Positions 15,421 to 26,200 of a stretch of 64,000 nucleotides of DNA are shown here, piece after piece. Location of the stretch: contig JAFXXD010000055.1 of the NCBI GenBank assembly GCA_017542475.1, positions 48,580-112,579 of the forward strand, written 5' to 3'. Source of the stretch: Ruminococcus sp. Its GTDB lineage: Bacteria > Bacillota > Clostridia > Oscillospirales > Ruminococcaceae. The position numbers were made by a program, and so were the translations under genes. The notes beneath the pieces were generated by a model. It did not search any database and was not told where the DNA came from. It worked only from the letters and a program-made list of their open reading frames with translations. Within the stretch, counting starts at the first letter, position 1, and each line of letters starts with the position of its first letter.

Positions 15421-16686
15421 ATGGACAAGAAGATAATCAACGGACTTGTTGCGGAATACGAAAACGGCACGTTTAAAGCTGTGCAGAAGGACTTGTATGT
15501 CATAGACGGCAAGCTCTCATTCAGCGGCGACGACAGCGAATATGAGGTCATCGACGCTAAGGACAGGCTGATTATGCCGGGTCTGATAAATATGCACACC
15601 CACGCCTATATGACGCTGTTCAGGAACTACGCCGACGACGTCAGCTTCGACGAGTGGCTGTTCAAGCGCATTATGCCCGTCGAGGACGTCATCGAGCGCG
15701 AGGACGCCTACTGGACGAACCTCCTCGGTATGATAGAGATGATAGAGAGCGGTACTACCTGCTTCTCGGATATGCATATGTTCGAGGGACAGTCCTGCAA
15801 AGCCGCAAAGGAAGCGGGTGTACGTGCGTACATAGGGCGCGGTCTTGTCGGTGACGACATCGGCGGCGACGGCGCGGGACGTATCGGCGAGGCTCTCCGC
15901 GAGCGTGCCGAGTACGAGTGCGACACGATAAAGTTCGTACTCTCGCCGCACGCGATATACAGCTGCTCGGAGCACTTCTATTCGCAGGTCGCGGAGCTTG
16001 CAAAAAAAGAGGGTCTGCTCATACAGACCCACCTTTCCGAGAGCGTGTTCGAGGTCGAGAGCTGCTATGAAAAGAACGGTATATCGCCCGTTGAGCTCCT
16101 CGACAGGGCAGGCTTCCTCGAAAACGCTGTCCTCGCACACTGCGTGCAGGTAAGCGACAAGGACATCGACCTCATACGCCGCAGAAATGCGACAGTGGTT
16201 ACCAATCCCGCGAGCAACGCAAAGCTCGGAAACGGGATAGCTCCGATAAAGGCAATGCGCGAAAAGGGTGTGAACCTCTGTATCGGCACCGACGGCTGTT
16301 CGAGCAACAACACTCTGAATATGTTCCGCGAGATGAGCCTGCTCTCGCTTATGCACAAGGGTGTCGAGCGCGACTGCACCTTCCTCAGCGCGAACGAGGT
16401 GCTGACAATGGCTACCGTGAACGCCGCGAAGGCTCTCAGAATGGAGGGAAAGCTCGGTATCATCGCCGAGGGAGCGTGCGCAGACCTCATCTTCCTTGAC
16501 CTCAATGCGGCTTCGCTCTTCCCGAACAACGACGTGATCACGGCGCTGTGCTACTCGGCGAACGGCTCGGAGGTAGCTTCGGTAATGGTCAACGGCAAAA
16601 TGCTGATGAAGGACAAGGAGCTCCTCACCATCGACAGGGAGCGCGTATACAGCGAGGTACGCAGGATAGCGAAGAAGTACCTGTAA
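15421..16686 (+). CDS. mtaD: Methylthioadenosine/S-adenosylhomocysteine deaminase (amidohydrolase)
   Basis: This 421-residue metal-dependent amidohydrolase has PGLINMHTHAYMTLFRNYADD near residue 55 as the metal-binding HxH motif. Further signatures are QTHLSESVFEVE, LAHCVQVSDKDIDLIRRRN, TNPASNAKLGNG and the metal Asp in IGTDGCSSNNTLNMFREM. This series matches MTA/SAH deaminases, which convert SAH or MTA to the inosyl derivative. Related adenosine or 8-oxoguanine deaminases share some motifs, so substrate is inferred; the neighbouring ahcY and mtnN support it. A hairpin with T-tail follows at 16694. Confidence 0.88.
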   Translation: MDKKIINGLVAEYENGTFKAVQKDLYVIDGKLSFSGDDSEYEVIDAKDRLIMPGLINMHTHAYMTLFRNYADDVSFDEWLFKRIMPVEDVIEREDAYWTNLLGMIEMIESGTTCFSDMHMFEGQSCKAAKEAGVRAYIGRGLVGDDIGGDGAGRIGEALRERAEYECDTIKFVLSPHAIYSCSEHFYSQVAELAKKEGLLIQTHLSESVFEVESCYEKNGISPVELLDRAGFLENAVLAHCVQVSDKDIDLIRRRNATVVTNPASNAKLGNGIAPIKAMREKGVNLCIGTDGCSSNNTLNMFREMSLLSLMHKGVERDCTFLSANEVLTMATVNAAKALRMEGKLGIIAEGACADLIFLDLNAASLFPNNDVITALCYSANGSEVASVMVNGKMLMKDKELLTIDRERVYSEVRRIAKKYL

Positions 16687-16693
16687 AAAATAC

Positions 16694-16723
16694 GTAGGGG
16701 CGGATATTATCCGCCCCTTTTCT
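16694..16723 (+). terminator. Terminator after mtaD (TGTAGGGG-family hairpin)
   Basis: GTAGGGGCGGATATTATCCG continuing to CCCC then TTTTCT. It is a rho-independent stem and a member of the window-wide hairpin family. Confidence 0.8.
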
Positions 16724-16740
16724 CGTTCCGCAAAAACATA

Positions 16741-16813
16741 TGTAGGGGCCGATGCCTGCATCGACCCGATAACAAACAGCAAATGCGGGCTGATGTGGGC
16801 ATCAGCCCCTACA
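16741..16813. repeat. Paired TGTAGGGG...CCCCTACA element
   Basis: Begins TGTAGGGGC and ends GCCCCTACA, with GATGCCTGCATC and GATGTGGGCATC palindromes inside. Ends are perfect inverted repeats, so the unit resembles a small MITE or REP-like unit of 73 bases. Similar units lie at 52918 and 58529. Confidence 0.75.
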
Positions 16814-16816
16814 GAG

Positions 16817-17167
16817 TTACTTTGCAATCTTGCTCCATTCGGTCTCCCTGAAGCCGACGAGCACCGTGTCCCCGTCTATGAGGAGCGGCCGCTTCACGAG
16901 CATACCGTCCGTCGCGAGCAGTCTGAGCTGCTCCTCGTCGCTCATATTCGGGAGCTTGTCCTTGAGCTCCATCGACTTGTACAGCAGTCCGCTCGTATTG
17001 AAGAAGCGCTTCAGCGGCAGACCGCTCTTTTTGTACCAGTCTGCGAGCTCCTCATACGTGGGATTGTCCGTCTTGATGTCACGGAGCTCGTACTTCGCGC
17101 CCCTGCCGTCGAGCCATTTCTGCGCCTTCTGACAGGTAGTGCATTTAGGGTAACATATAAACAGCAT
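16817..17167 (-). CDS. ArsC/Spx-family thioredoxin-fold protein with CxxC
   Basis: This 116-residue protein begins FICYPKCTTCQKAQKWLDGRG, an ArsC-like motif with a CxxC pair. It also has DIKTDNPTYEELADWYKKSG, FFNTSGLLYKSM and LVKRPLLIDGDTVLVGF, as in the ArsC/Spx/MgsR superfamily (YffB-type). It could be a redox regulator or reductase. The lack of the arsenate-binding arginine array cannot be judged by eye, so arsenate reduction is not claimed. AAGGAGG precedes the ATG, and the gene follows ligA by 11 bases. Confidence 0.88.
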   Translation of the reverse strand: MLFICYPKCTTCQKAQKWLDGRGAKYELRDIKTDNPTYEELADWYKKSGLPLKRFFNTSGLLYKSMELKDKLPNMSDEEQLRLLATDGMLVKRPLLIDGDTVLVGFRETEWSKIAK

Positions 17168-17178
17168 AGTTTTCCTCC

Positions 17179-19188
<2,010 letters not shown>

Positions 19189-19193
19189 TTATT

Positions 19194-19222
19194 ATTATAC
19201 CACGGAATCCGGGAAATAGCAA
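19194..19222 (-). promoter_or_regulatory. Promoter of ligA
   Basis: Minus-strand TTGCTA, 17 bases, TATAAT, about 25 bases before the start of the leader's GGAGG. Confidence 0.8.
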
Positions 19223-19257
19223 GGTATTATTATTTGTGGGACGCTGTCTCACCCCCT

Positions 19258-19390
19258 GCCAAAGGCTCTGCCTTTGGAATCCGCATGGCTGCTGAACAGC
19301 CCGTCCCCTCTGTCGCGAACCACGAACTACGGTGACGCTCGCCTTGCTCGCTCACTCTGTACAAAAGGCGAAGTCTGCTTTCGGCGGGGA
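19258..19390. repeat. Mosaic repeat fragments in the ligA-sigK gap
   Basis: The 330-base gap holds CCAAAGGCTCTGCCTTTGG at 19260-19279, repeated near 63703-63721, and at 19338-19390 an inverted, diverged copy of the 15122 repeat (reverse strand reads CCGCCGAAAGCAGACT). No gene and no clear sigK promoter were recognised here. Confidence 0.7.
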
Positions 19391-19491
19391 GCAATTAAGA
19401 AATGGGACGCCGAGGGCGGCGTCCACTACAGATAACAGTTAAAGAAATAATGTACAAACACCTGCGCATATCATTTCACGAGGTGAATACT

Positions 19492-20178
19492 ATGTTTCTT
19501 GAACTGCTGAAAAATCTCTTTTTCTTCGCGCTCCACGTCGAGAACGGGAGCGTCTTCCCAAAGCCGCTGTCAAAAAAAGACGAGCAGGAATGCTTCGCGA
19601 AAATGTCCGAAGGCGACAGAGCCGCAAAAAATAAGCTCATCGAGCACAACCTCCGCCTCGTAGCCCACATCGTGAAGAAGTATACCCAGTCCACCGCCGA
19701 GCAGGATGAACTCATCTCCGTCGGAACGATAGGGCTCATAAAAGCGGTGTCCTCCTTCGACTACACCAAGGGTGCGAAGTTCGCTACCTATGCGAGCCGC
19801 TGTATCGAGAATGAGATACTGATGAATTTCCGTGCGGCTAAGAAGTCGGCGGGCGACATCTACATCAACGAGCCCGTCGAGACCGACAAGGACGGCAACA
19901 CCATGACCCTCATCGACATCATCGACGACGGCATCGACATCCACGAGCAGGTCGAGCTGACGATACGCTCGAAGCAGCTCTACCGCTTTCTCGCGAGCTG
20001 CCTCGACGAGCGCGAGACGGAGCTCATCGTCTATCGCTACGGCTTGTACGGCGGAGCTCCGCACACGCAGAACGAGACGGCGGAGAAGCTCGGTATTTCG
20101 CGGTCGTATGTCTCGCGTATTGAGAAGAGAGCCATACAGAAGCTGAAAAAGATGTACGACAGCTCGCCGCTGACATAA
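19492..20178 (+). CDS. sigK: RNA polymerase sporulation sigma factor sigma-K
   Basis: This protein of about 228 residues begins with a hydrophobic pro-sequence-like stretch (FLELLKNLFFFALHVENG) then FPKPLSKKDEQE, as in pro-sigma-K, which is cleaved late in the mother cell. Region 2 (LIEHNLRLVAHIVKKY, DELISVGTIGLIKAVSSFDY, KFATYASRCIENEILM) and region 4 (NETAEKLGISRSYVSRIEKRA) are complete. The ATG at 19492 follows CGAGGTGA. An upstream extension to 19402 has no supporting site. The gene is intact, not split by a skin-type element. It implies at least ancestral sporulation capacity. Confidence 0.93.
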   Translation: MFLELLKNLFFFALHVENGSVFPKPLSKKDEQECFAKMSEGDRAAKNKLIEHNLRLVAHIVKKYTQSTAEQDELISVGTIGLIKAVSSFDYTKGAKFATYASRCIENEILMNFRAAKKSAGDIYINEPVETDKDGNTMTLIDIIDDGIDIHEQVELTIRSKQLYRFLASCLDERETELIVYRYGLYGGAPHTQNETAEKLGISRSYVSRIEKRAIQKLKKMYDSSPLT

Positions 20179-20193
20179 AGAAGGACGCTTTAA

Positions 20194-20221
20194 GGGGGAC
20201 CCTTTTCTCAAAGGATCCCCC
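20194..20221. terminator. Terminator between sigK and the PL11 gene
   Basis: GGGGGACCCTTT / AAAGGATCCCCC with a short loop, between two convergent genes. Confidence 0.75.
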
Positions 20222-20241
20222 TCAATAAGTTTATGTATTGC

Positions 20242-23001
20242 TTATTTTGCCGATGAATCGGGGAGAGCTGTTATCTTTCCCGCGTCGAGCCTCTGTATCG
20301 CGAGAGCGTCATTGGCTGTTACGCCGTCGCCGACGTCGAAGCAGTCAGCGTTGACCTTGCCCTGCGGCTTGAGCTCGTACTTGTCCTTGTTCGCGATGAA
20401 CTGGAGGATAGCTACCGCGTCCGCGACCGTAACCTTCTCGTCGAGGTTGGCGTCGCCGAGGAGCGTCGCCTGAGGCGCGGTGGTGGTAGTCGTTGTTGTC
20501 TGTGTGGGAACAAGCCCCGTATCCGTAGTTGCAGATGTAGTGGTAGTCGTGGACGAGGACTGCGATTCCGTCTCGGTCACTGTTGTCTCGGTGGTTGTTG
20601 TGGTGGTGGTTTCAGTCGTGGTAGTTGTGGTCTCGGTGGTTGTAGTAGTTGTCTCGGTGGTGGTCGTTGTAGTTTCAACAGCCTTCGCGTCAACGAATAC
20701 TGTATAGTTTATACAGTTGCCGTTCATACCGTTCTGACCGAGAGTTACCTTCTCGCCAGCCTCGAATGTCTTCTTATATACGCTGAACTTGACGTCGTTG
20801 CTGGAAGCGGCGGTCATATCGGTCTTTTCGTAGCCTGCGAGCCATGCGGGTACATTGCCCGCGTCCTCGACTCTCGTATCGAGCAGGACGTAAACGTCGC
20901 AGTTTTCGCCTGCTGTGAATTCAGCGAGGTCTGAGAAGGTGTTCTTCGAGTTGCACGCTGTCACGATAGCCTCCTTGCCCTTGAGAGCCTCGGGGAGCTC
21001 GGTGTATGTGAAGTCTCTGTCGCCGTAGATGAGCGAGCCTGTGCTTGAAGCCTCAGAGAGCGACCACGCGAGCATATTGTCCCTGTCGAGTACATTCAGA
21101 TTCTTGACGAATCTGCCGCTTATCGGCTCGGGAGGAGTATTGTTGAGCTTGATGTTCGGTCTTGCGGGGAGGGGAGCCTCTGTGCCGAGATAGTAGCTTA
21201 CGTGCGGAGGCTGGTTGTATGAGCTCTGCTGACAGCCGCACTGCATACGGTACTGCATATCGTGCATGAGCGTGTCGAGCCTGTACTCGGTCTCGGTGTT
21301 TGTGCACCAGATACGGAGCTTGGAGTTGTCCTCGGTGCGGAGAATGAGCTCCTCGCGCCAGTCACCGAAGAGGTCGGCGGTCATACACGGAACAGCCTTC
21401 GTACTGTTGTTTGAAGCACAGCCCTCAGCTGTGAATATTACAGGATAGTCGTTTATTGCCTTGCCGTCGGTGATAGTGATATTGTCGAGCAGCTCGCGCT
21501 CGAGGTCGCCGTCCCAGTAGATGAGGAAGTTCGTGGAGGGCCACTTGTTGCCGATCTGCTTGCCTGAAACGTCAAATACCGCATTTGCGGGTCTTGAGCC
21601 CCAGAACTCGGCACCGCTGTTTCCTGCAACGATATTGTCCGCGCAGCAGCGTCCTGTGTCCTTGTCGCCGTCGTAGTGCCAGATTATCTGACCGTTTCTG
21701 CCGTCAACGAGGGAAATGCCGTACTTGCCGTCCTCGTGGCAGATAAACACTTCCTGACCCTCGTGATTCGGGTCGAGGTCGCCGATGTGCATAGCGTCGC
21801 CGTGGAGCTGCTTTGTGGACCAGAGCAGCTTGCCGTCGTCGTCGATACAGCAGGCGCCCATGCAGACCTCCTGCTTGCCGTCGTTGTCGAAGTCGGCGAC
21901 CATTACGTTGTGGTTGCCGCAGCCGTAGGCGGGATTGCTCTTGTCGAAGCCCGTATCGAATACCCAGCGCTTGACGAGTTTGCCGTCGCGCACGTCAAAA
22001 GCCGAGAGAGAAAGTCTCGTATAGTAGCCTCTGCCGTAAACAGCCGAGGGGTGAACGCCGTCGAGGTAGGCGATAGCGGCATTCATACGCTCGCAGCGGT
22101 TGCCGTAGTTATCGCCCCATGTGGACTTGGCGGCAGTGCTCGTAGCGTCGCCGCGCGGCACGGGGAAGTCTATGGTATCGAGAGCCGCACCTGTTGCGCC
22201 CTCGAAAAGGGTCATATACTCGGGACCGTCAAGGATAGTACCCGCGCTGCTGACCCAGTTTTTGCTGCCGTCGCCGATGACCTTGCCCGTACCGTCAACA
22301 GTTCCGTCGCAGGTCTTTGTGATGAGCTCAGCCTTGCCGTCGCAGTCGAAATCGGCTACGCACATCTGCGTGTAGTGCTGACCCGCGCGGACATTCCTGC
22401 CCATATCTATGCGCCAGAGCTTCTTTCCCGTGAGGGTGTAGCAGTCTATGTAGACCTTGCTGGTATAACCCGTCTTGGAGTTGTCCTGCGAGTCGTTCGG
22501 GTCCCACTTTAGGAATATCTCGTACTGACCGTCGCCGTCAACGTCGCCGACACAGCAGTCGTTCGGAGAGTAGACACTGCTGTTGGGATTGTCGAGCGGA
22601 ATGTCGAAATAGTTAGTGCCCGATGTGAATCGGCAGTTCTCCGAGGAGATGACCTCGCCGTTTTTGAGCGTATCAACGCGGTACTTGGAGCTTGCGCTGC
22701 CCTGAGCGTCCCAGTAGTTGGTAGCCTCGCCAGCCTTGCTTGTGTAGATGAGCTGGTCGTCGCGGTAGAGCCTGAACTCCGCGTCGTCGGCGTCGTTGGC
22801 GTTGTAGCGCCAGCTGACGAACATTCCGTTGCCCGACTTTATCGCGTAGATACCGCGGTCGAGGTATTCCATAATGGCGTTTCCGTTGCCGCCGACGCCG
22901 TATGCCGCATCGGCTGCGAGAGGAGCAGCGCTGCCCGCGAGCATACCTGCCGCAACAGCGAGAGAGGAGGCTGCTGCTGTAAGTTTTTTCAGAGTATTCA
23001 T
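20242..23001 (-). CDS. Rhamnogalacturonan lyase (PL11) with dockerin
   Basis: This 919-residue secreted enzyme has a signal peptide (about 1-32), then a PL11 rhamnogalacturonan endolyase module (to about 625) that would cut the rhamnose-galacturonate backbone by beta-elimination. Family features are the repeated Ca-binding VGDVDGDGQYE, VADFDCDGKAE and VADFDNDGKQEV loops of the beta-propeller and FGDWREELILRTEDN. A module at about 630-770 (VYVLLDTRV...WLAGY) recurs in the CE8-PL1 protein. Then come a Thr/Glu linker of repeated TTTTTTE units and a dockerin from about 846 (GDANLDEKVTVADAVAIL, ADCFDVGDGVTANDALAI). The dockerin implies attachment to a cohesin scaffold. Its promoter was not clear; the leader is AT-rich. 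Confidence 0.95.
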   Translation of the reverse strand: MNTLKKLTAAASSLAVAAGMLAGSAAPLAADAAYGVGGNGNAIMEYLDRGIYAIKSGNGMFVSWRYNANDADDAEFRLYRDDQLIYTSKAGEATNYWDAQGSASSKYRVDTLKNGEVISSENCRFTSGTNYFDIPLDNPNSSVYSPNDCCVGDVDGDGQYEIFLKWDPNDSQDNSKTGYTSKVYIDCYTLTGKKLWRIDMGRNVRAGQHYTQMCVADFDCDGKAELITKTCDGTVDGTGKVIGDGSKNWVSSAGTILDGPEYMTLFEGATGAALDTIDFPVPRGDATSTAAKSTWGDNYGNRCERMNAAIAYLDGVHPSAVYGRGYYTRLSLSAFDVRDGKLVKRWVFDTGFDKSNPAYGCGNHNVMVADFDNDGKQEVCMGACCIDDDGKLLWSTKQLHGDAMHIGDLDPNHEGQEVFICHEDGKYGISLVDGRNGQIIWHYDGDKDTGRCCADNIVAGNSGAEFWGSRPANAVFDVSGKQIGNKWPSTNFLIYWDGDLERELLDNITITDGKAINDYPVIFTAEGCASNNSTKAVPCMTADLFGDWREELILRTEDNSKLRIWCTNTETEYRLDTLMHDMQYRMQCGCQQSSYNQPPHVSYYLGTEAPLPARPNIKLNNTPPEPISGRFVKNLNVLDRDNMLAWSLSEASSTGSLIYGDRDFTYTELPEALKGKEAIVTACNSKNTFSDLAEFTAGENCDVYVLLDTRVEDAGNVPAWLAGYEKTDMTAASSNDVKFSVYKKTFEAGEKVTLGQNGMNGNCINYTVFVDAKAVETTTTTTETTTTTTETTTTTTETTTTTTTETTVTETESQSSSTTTTTSATTDTGLVPTQTTTTTTTAPQATLLGDANLDEKVTVADAVAILQFIANKDKYELKPQGKVNADCFDVGDGVTANDALAIQRLDAGKITALPDSSAK

Positions 23002-23153
23002 CTTCTTATATCCCCTTTACAATAAATTAAAGATAAAAATTATATATTTGTGTCCGCGTATATTTCATTAATATGGTAACACAAAATTCACTTTCGGACA
23101 ATGACTTTTTGTCTCATAATAATAACATTTTTGTGCACAATAGTTCATACAGG

Positions 23154-23192
23154 AAGGACGCCGTGTGCAGAATAATCGTACACGGCGTCCTT
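23154..23192 (-). terminator. Terminator after the arabinofuranosidase gene
   Basis: A perfect 13-bp stem, AAGGACGCCGTGT / ACACGGCGTCCTT, just past the stop at 23204. Confidence 0.8.
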
Positions 23193-23203
23193 GTCGGATA
23201 CTA

Positions 23204-26200
23204 TTATGCGTTCAGCAGGAGCTTTCTCAGAAGCACCATATCGAATACGTCTGCGGAGTCGTCCCTGTTGATGTCGGCATTGAGCCACTGGTCACGCGTG
23301 AGCATATCCTCATTGACGAGGTACTTCTCAAACGTAACGAGGTCGGCTGCGGAGAGCTTGCCGTCGATGTTGACGTCGCCCTTGATGCCTGTCTGTGGGA
23401 GAGCTGCGCTCTCGCCGTCTGCCCTGATGATGATGTAGCAGAGGTTGATAGCCTTGTCTGCGGAAGTAAAGCTGAGCTGGAGCTTACCGCTCTCGCCGAC
23501 CGTAGCCTTGCCCTTTACAGCCGAGCCGTCGGTCGCGCAGTTGGTGGCAACGGCGGTCTTGGTCGTGCCGTCCACAGCATATACAGAGGGATTCTTCGAG
23601 CAGCCCCACGGGTCACGGAACGCCATTTCAATGGTGTAGTCGCCCTGCGGGAGCTCGAATGCGTAGTCGAGGTGGCGGTCGATGTTGTTCTCGTACTGAT
23701 TCTTTGTATAGCGGAAGCTTACTGATTTATCTTTGCCGTCAGCAGCATTTCCTTCGTCGCACCATGTGTTGGCAGTATAGATGCCTGCACTCTTGGAGCT
23801 TCCGTTGTACTGATCGGTGGGATCGTCTATGAGTCCCCACTGCTTGCCCGTTACCTCGTCGGGACCGTAGAGCTGCTCGGTAACGCAGTTGTACATACCG
23901 AGCTTATCCTTGCCTGTGATGGTAGATGTGTTGTGGTCGCCGCAGTCTACGTAGTAGGCGATACTGCTGTCGGACTCATATGCGGGCTTGACCGCTGTCA
24001 TATAGATGAAGTCGCATACCTTTGCAGACTCCTTATTGTCATCGGGAGTGAAAACGACTTCGAGCACATCGTAGTCTGTGCCGTCAGCGGTAATGGACTG
24101 AGCGCAGCGCTCAATGACATCCTGCGGGATAGTGAGCTTCACGTCATAGGTGTCCTTATTGTCTGTGTAGTTGAGCTCGCCTGCGAAGAGGACTGTGTCG
24201 CCCACGCGGATGCGGATGGTCTTGCCGTTGTCAGCCTTGCGGAATGTGACCTTCAGCTGCATGAACTCGGCGTCCTTGTCTATCGCCATACGATAGCTGA
24301 AGAATCCGTTAGCCTTAGCGTAGCGGTATGTGCTGTCGTCAGTGACACCCTGAGTGTTATGTTCTATCATATAGTGGAGATTATCGTTCTCGTACTGACC
24401 GTAACCCGGCTGAACAGTATCGGTAGTGCTGTACTTCGCACGCGGGAGCTTCTCAACAGCCGAGCCGTTGCCCGAGAAGTTCCAGTAGATACCGTAGCGC
24501 TGCTGATACTGTCTGAAGTGAGGAGTGAAAGTGAGGTCGTGGTCTGTATCCTTGAGAGTGAACTTCAGTGAGCTTCCGTCTCTAACGAGGTGGTCGTTTA
24601 TGGTCTGCATAAACTGAGCTACCGAGCCGCTCTTTATGTTGATAGTCTCATTGGGGGTAACCTTGTCCTTGGGGATAGTTACCCACATACCTGTCGAGCC
24701 CGTAGCCATATTCGACTTGCCGAGCTCAGCGCTGAGCACAACGGGACCGTACTTGAATCCGTAAACGGTGTTCTTGTCGGGGAGGGCATAAGCCTTGACC
24801 TCCTCGGGGATAGTCAGCTCGATAACGTCGCCGCTGTTGAAGTCGCCAGATACCGAAGCATAGTCGTTGACGGTCTTATAGTTATATTTTGTGCCGTTGA
24901 CCTTGACAGTCATAGCTCCCGCCTTCCAGTCGGGGATACGGAAACGGAATTCGACCGCACCGCTGCCGTCGATAGTGAACTTGGTCGTATCGCCTTCGGG
25001 GATAGAGCTGTTCTGGGTTATCTTCATATTCTTGTCAGCCCAGTTGAGGATAGAGCTCTGATACATATTTACATAGAGGGTATTGTCGCCGTGCATATAA
25101 ATAGTATCGCCGAGCTTTGAGAAGCTCTCCATACCGCTTCCCGTACAGCACCAGAACTTGTCATACGGTGTGCTGTAGACCTTGAAATAGCCTGTAGCCA
25201 TAGGCTGGAAGTAGGTGGTCATACCTGTTTCGGGGTTCTGTGATGAGAGGATAGAGTTGTAGTAGGTACCCTCATAGAAGTCCATGTATTTGCTGTCGCC
25301 TGTTATCTTGAACAGCTCACGGCTGAGCTTGAGCATATTGTACGAGTTACAGGTCTCGCAGTTGCAGTTGGTGCGTTCCTTATCGAGGATATCGTCCATG
25401 CCGAAATGCTCCCACTCACTGTTTCCGCCTGTGATGTAAGTGTGGTGAGTGACCACCATATCCCAGAAAGCTTCGGCGTACTGGAGCTGACGCGTAGCAT
25501 CTACCTTCTCGCCGTTGATAGTCTTTCCGTTGCAGATCATATAGCGCTTAAGGGCACCGAGGAACTTAGGTATAGTGGTATTAGCGTGCTTGCCGTTGAG
25601 GACGTTTGCGCCGCCCTTCAGTATAGTCTCGTGAAGATTTGTATCATCGAAGTAATGTGCCGCTACAGCATGGTTGTCCTTGCCTGTGATGGCATAGAGC
25701 TCGTACATACAGTCATTCATGCCGCCGTATTCGATAGAGAGTACGGTGCGATGCTTCTGGTCGTTCCAGGTCTTGCATCGGTTGTAGACCCAGTCACCGA
25801 GATCTGAGCCGAGGTCTTTTGCAGGAGCATACCCCGTAGCGTTGTAGATGTCGACGATACCGGCCATAAGCTTGTGCATGGTGTACCACGGGACCCAAGC
25901 CTCGCTTATAATGTTGGACTTGCCAGCCTCAACATTGTCGAACTGAACCTCCACACCTGTTCCGTTGGGATGAGAGGGAGCCCATATCAGACCCGGCTTG
26001 CCTTTTGAGTTCTTCTGACACTCTCTGAGTCCGTCGACGAGAGTGGTCATTCTTTTGTAGAGGTCAGAGCGCTGCTTATCCGTAAGAGAGGGGTTCTGAT
26101 AAGCCAGAGCTATCGCGGTCATATAGTGACCGACAGTGTGACCGGCGATGTTGGTATTCTCCCAGCCGCCGTAGCGTGTTGCGCCGTAGGTGTTGAGCCC

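Noticed and set aside
20470-20690. Short tandem repeats in the PL11 gene that could be mistaken for a repeat array
   Set aside because: They are codons of the Thr-rich dockerin linker; the same holds at 60070-60210 and 43620-43790. No CRISPR-type spacer pattern exists anywhere in the window.
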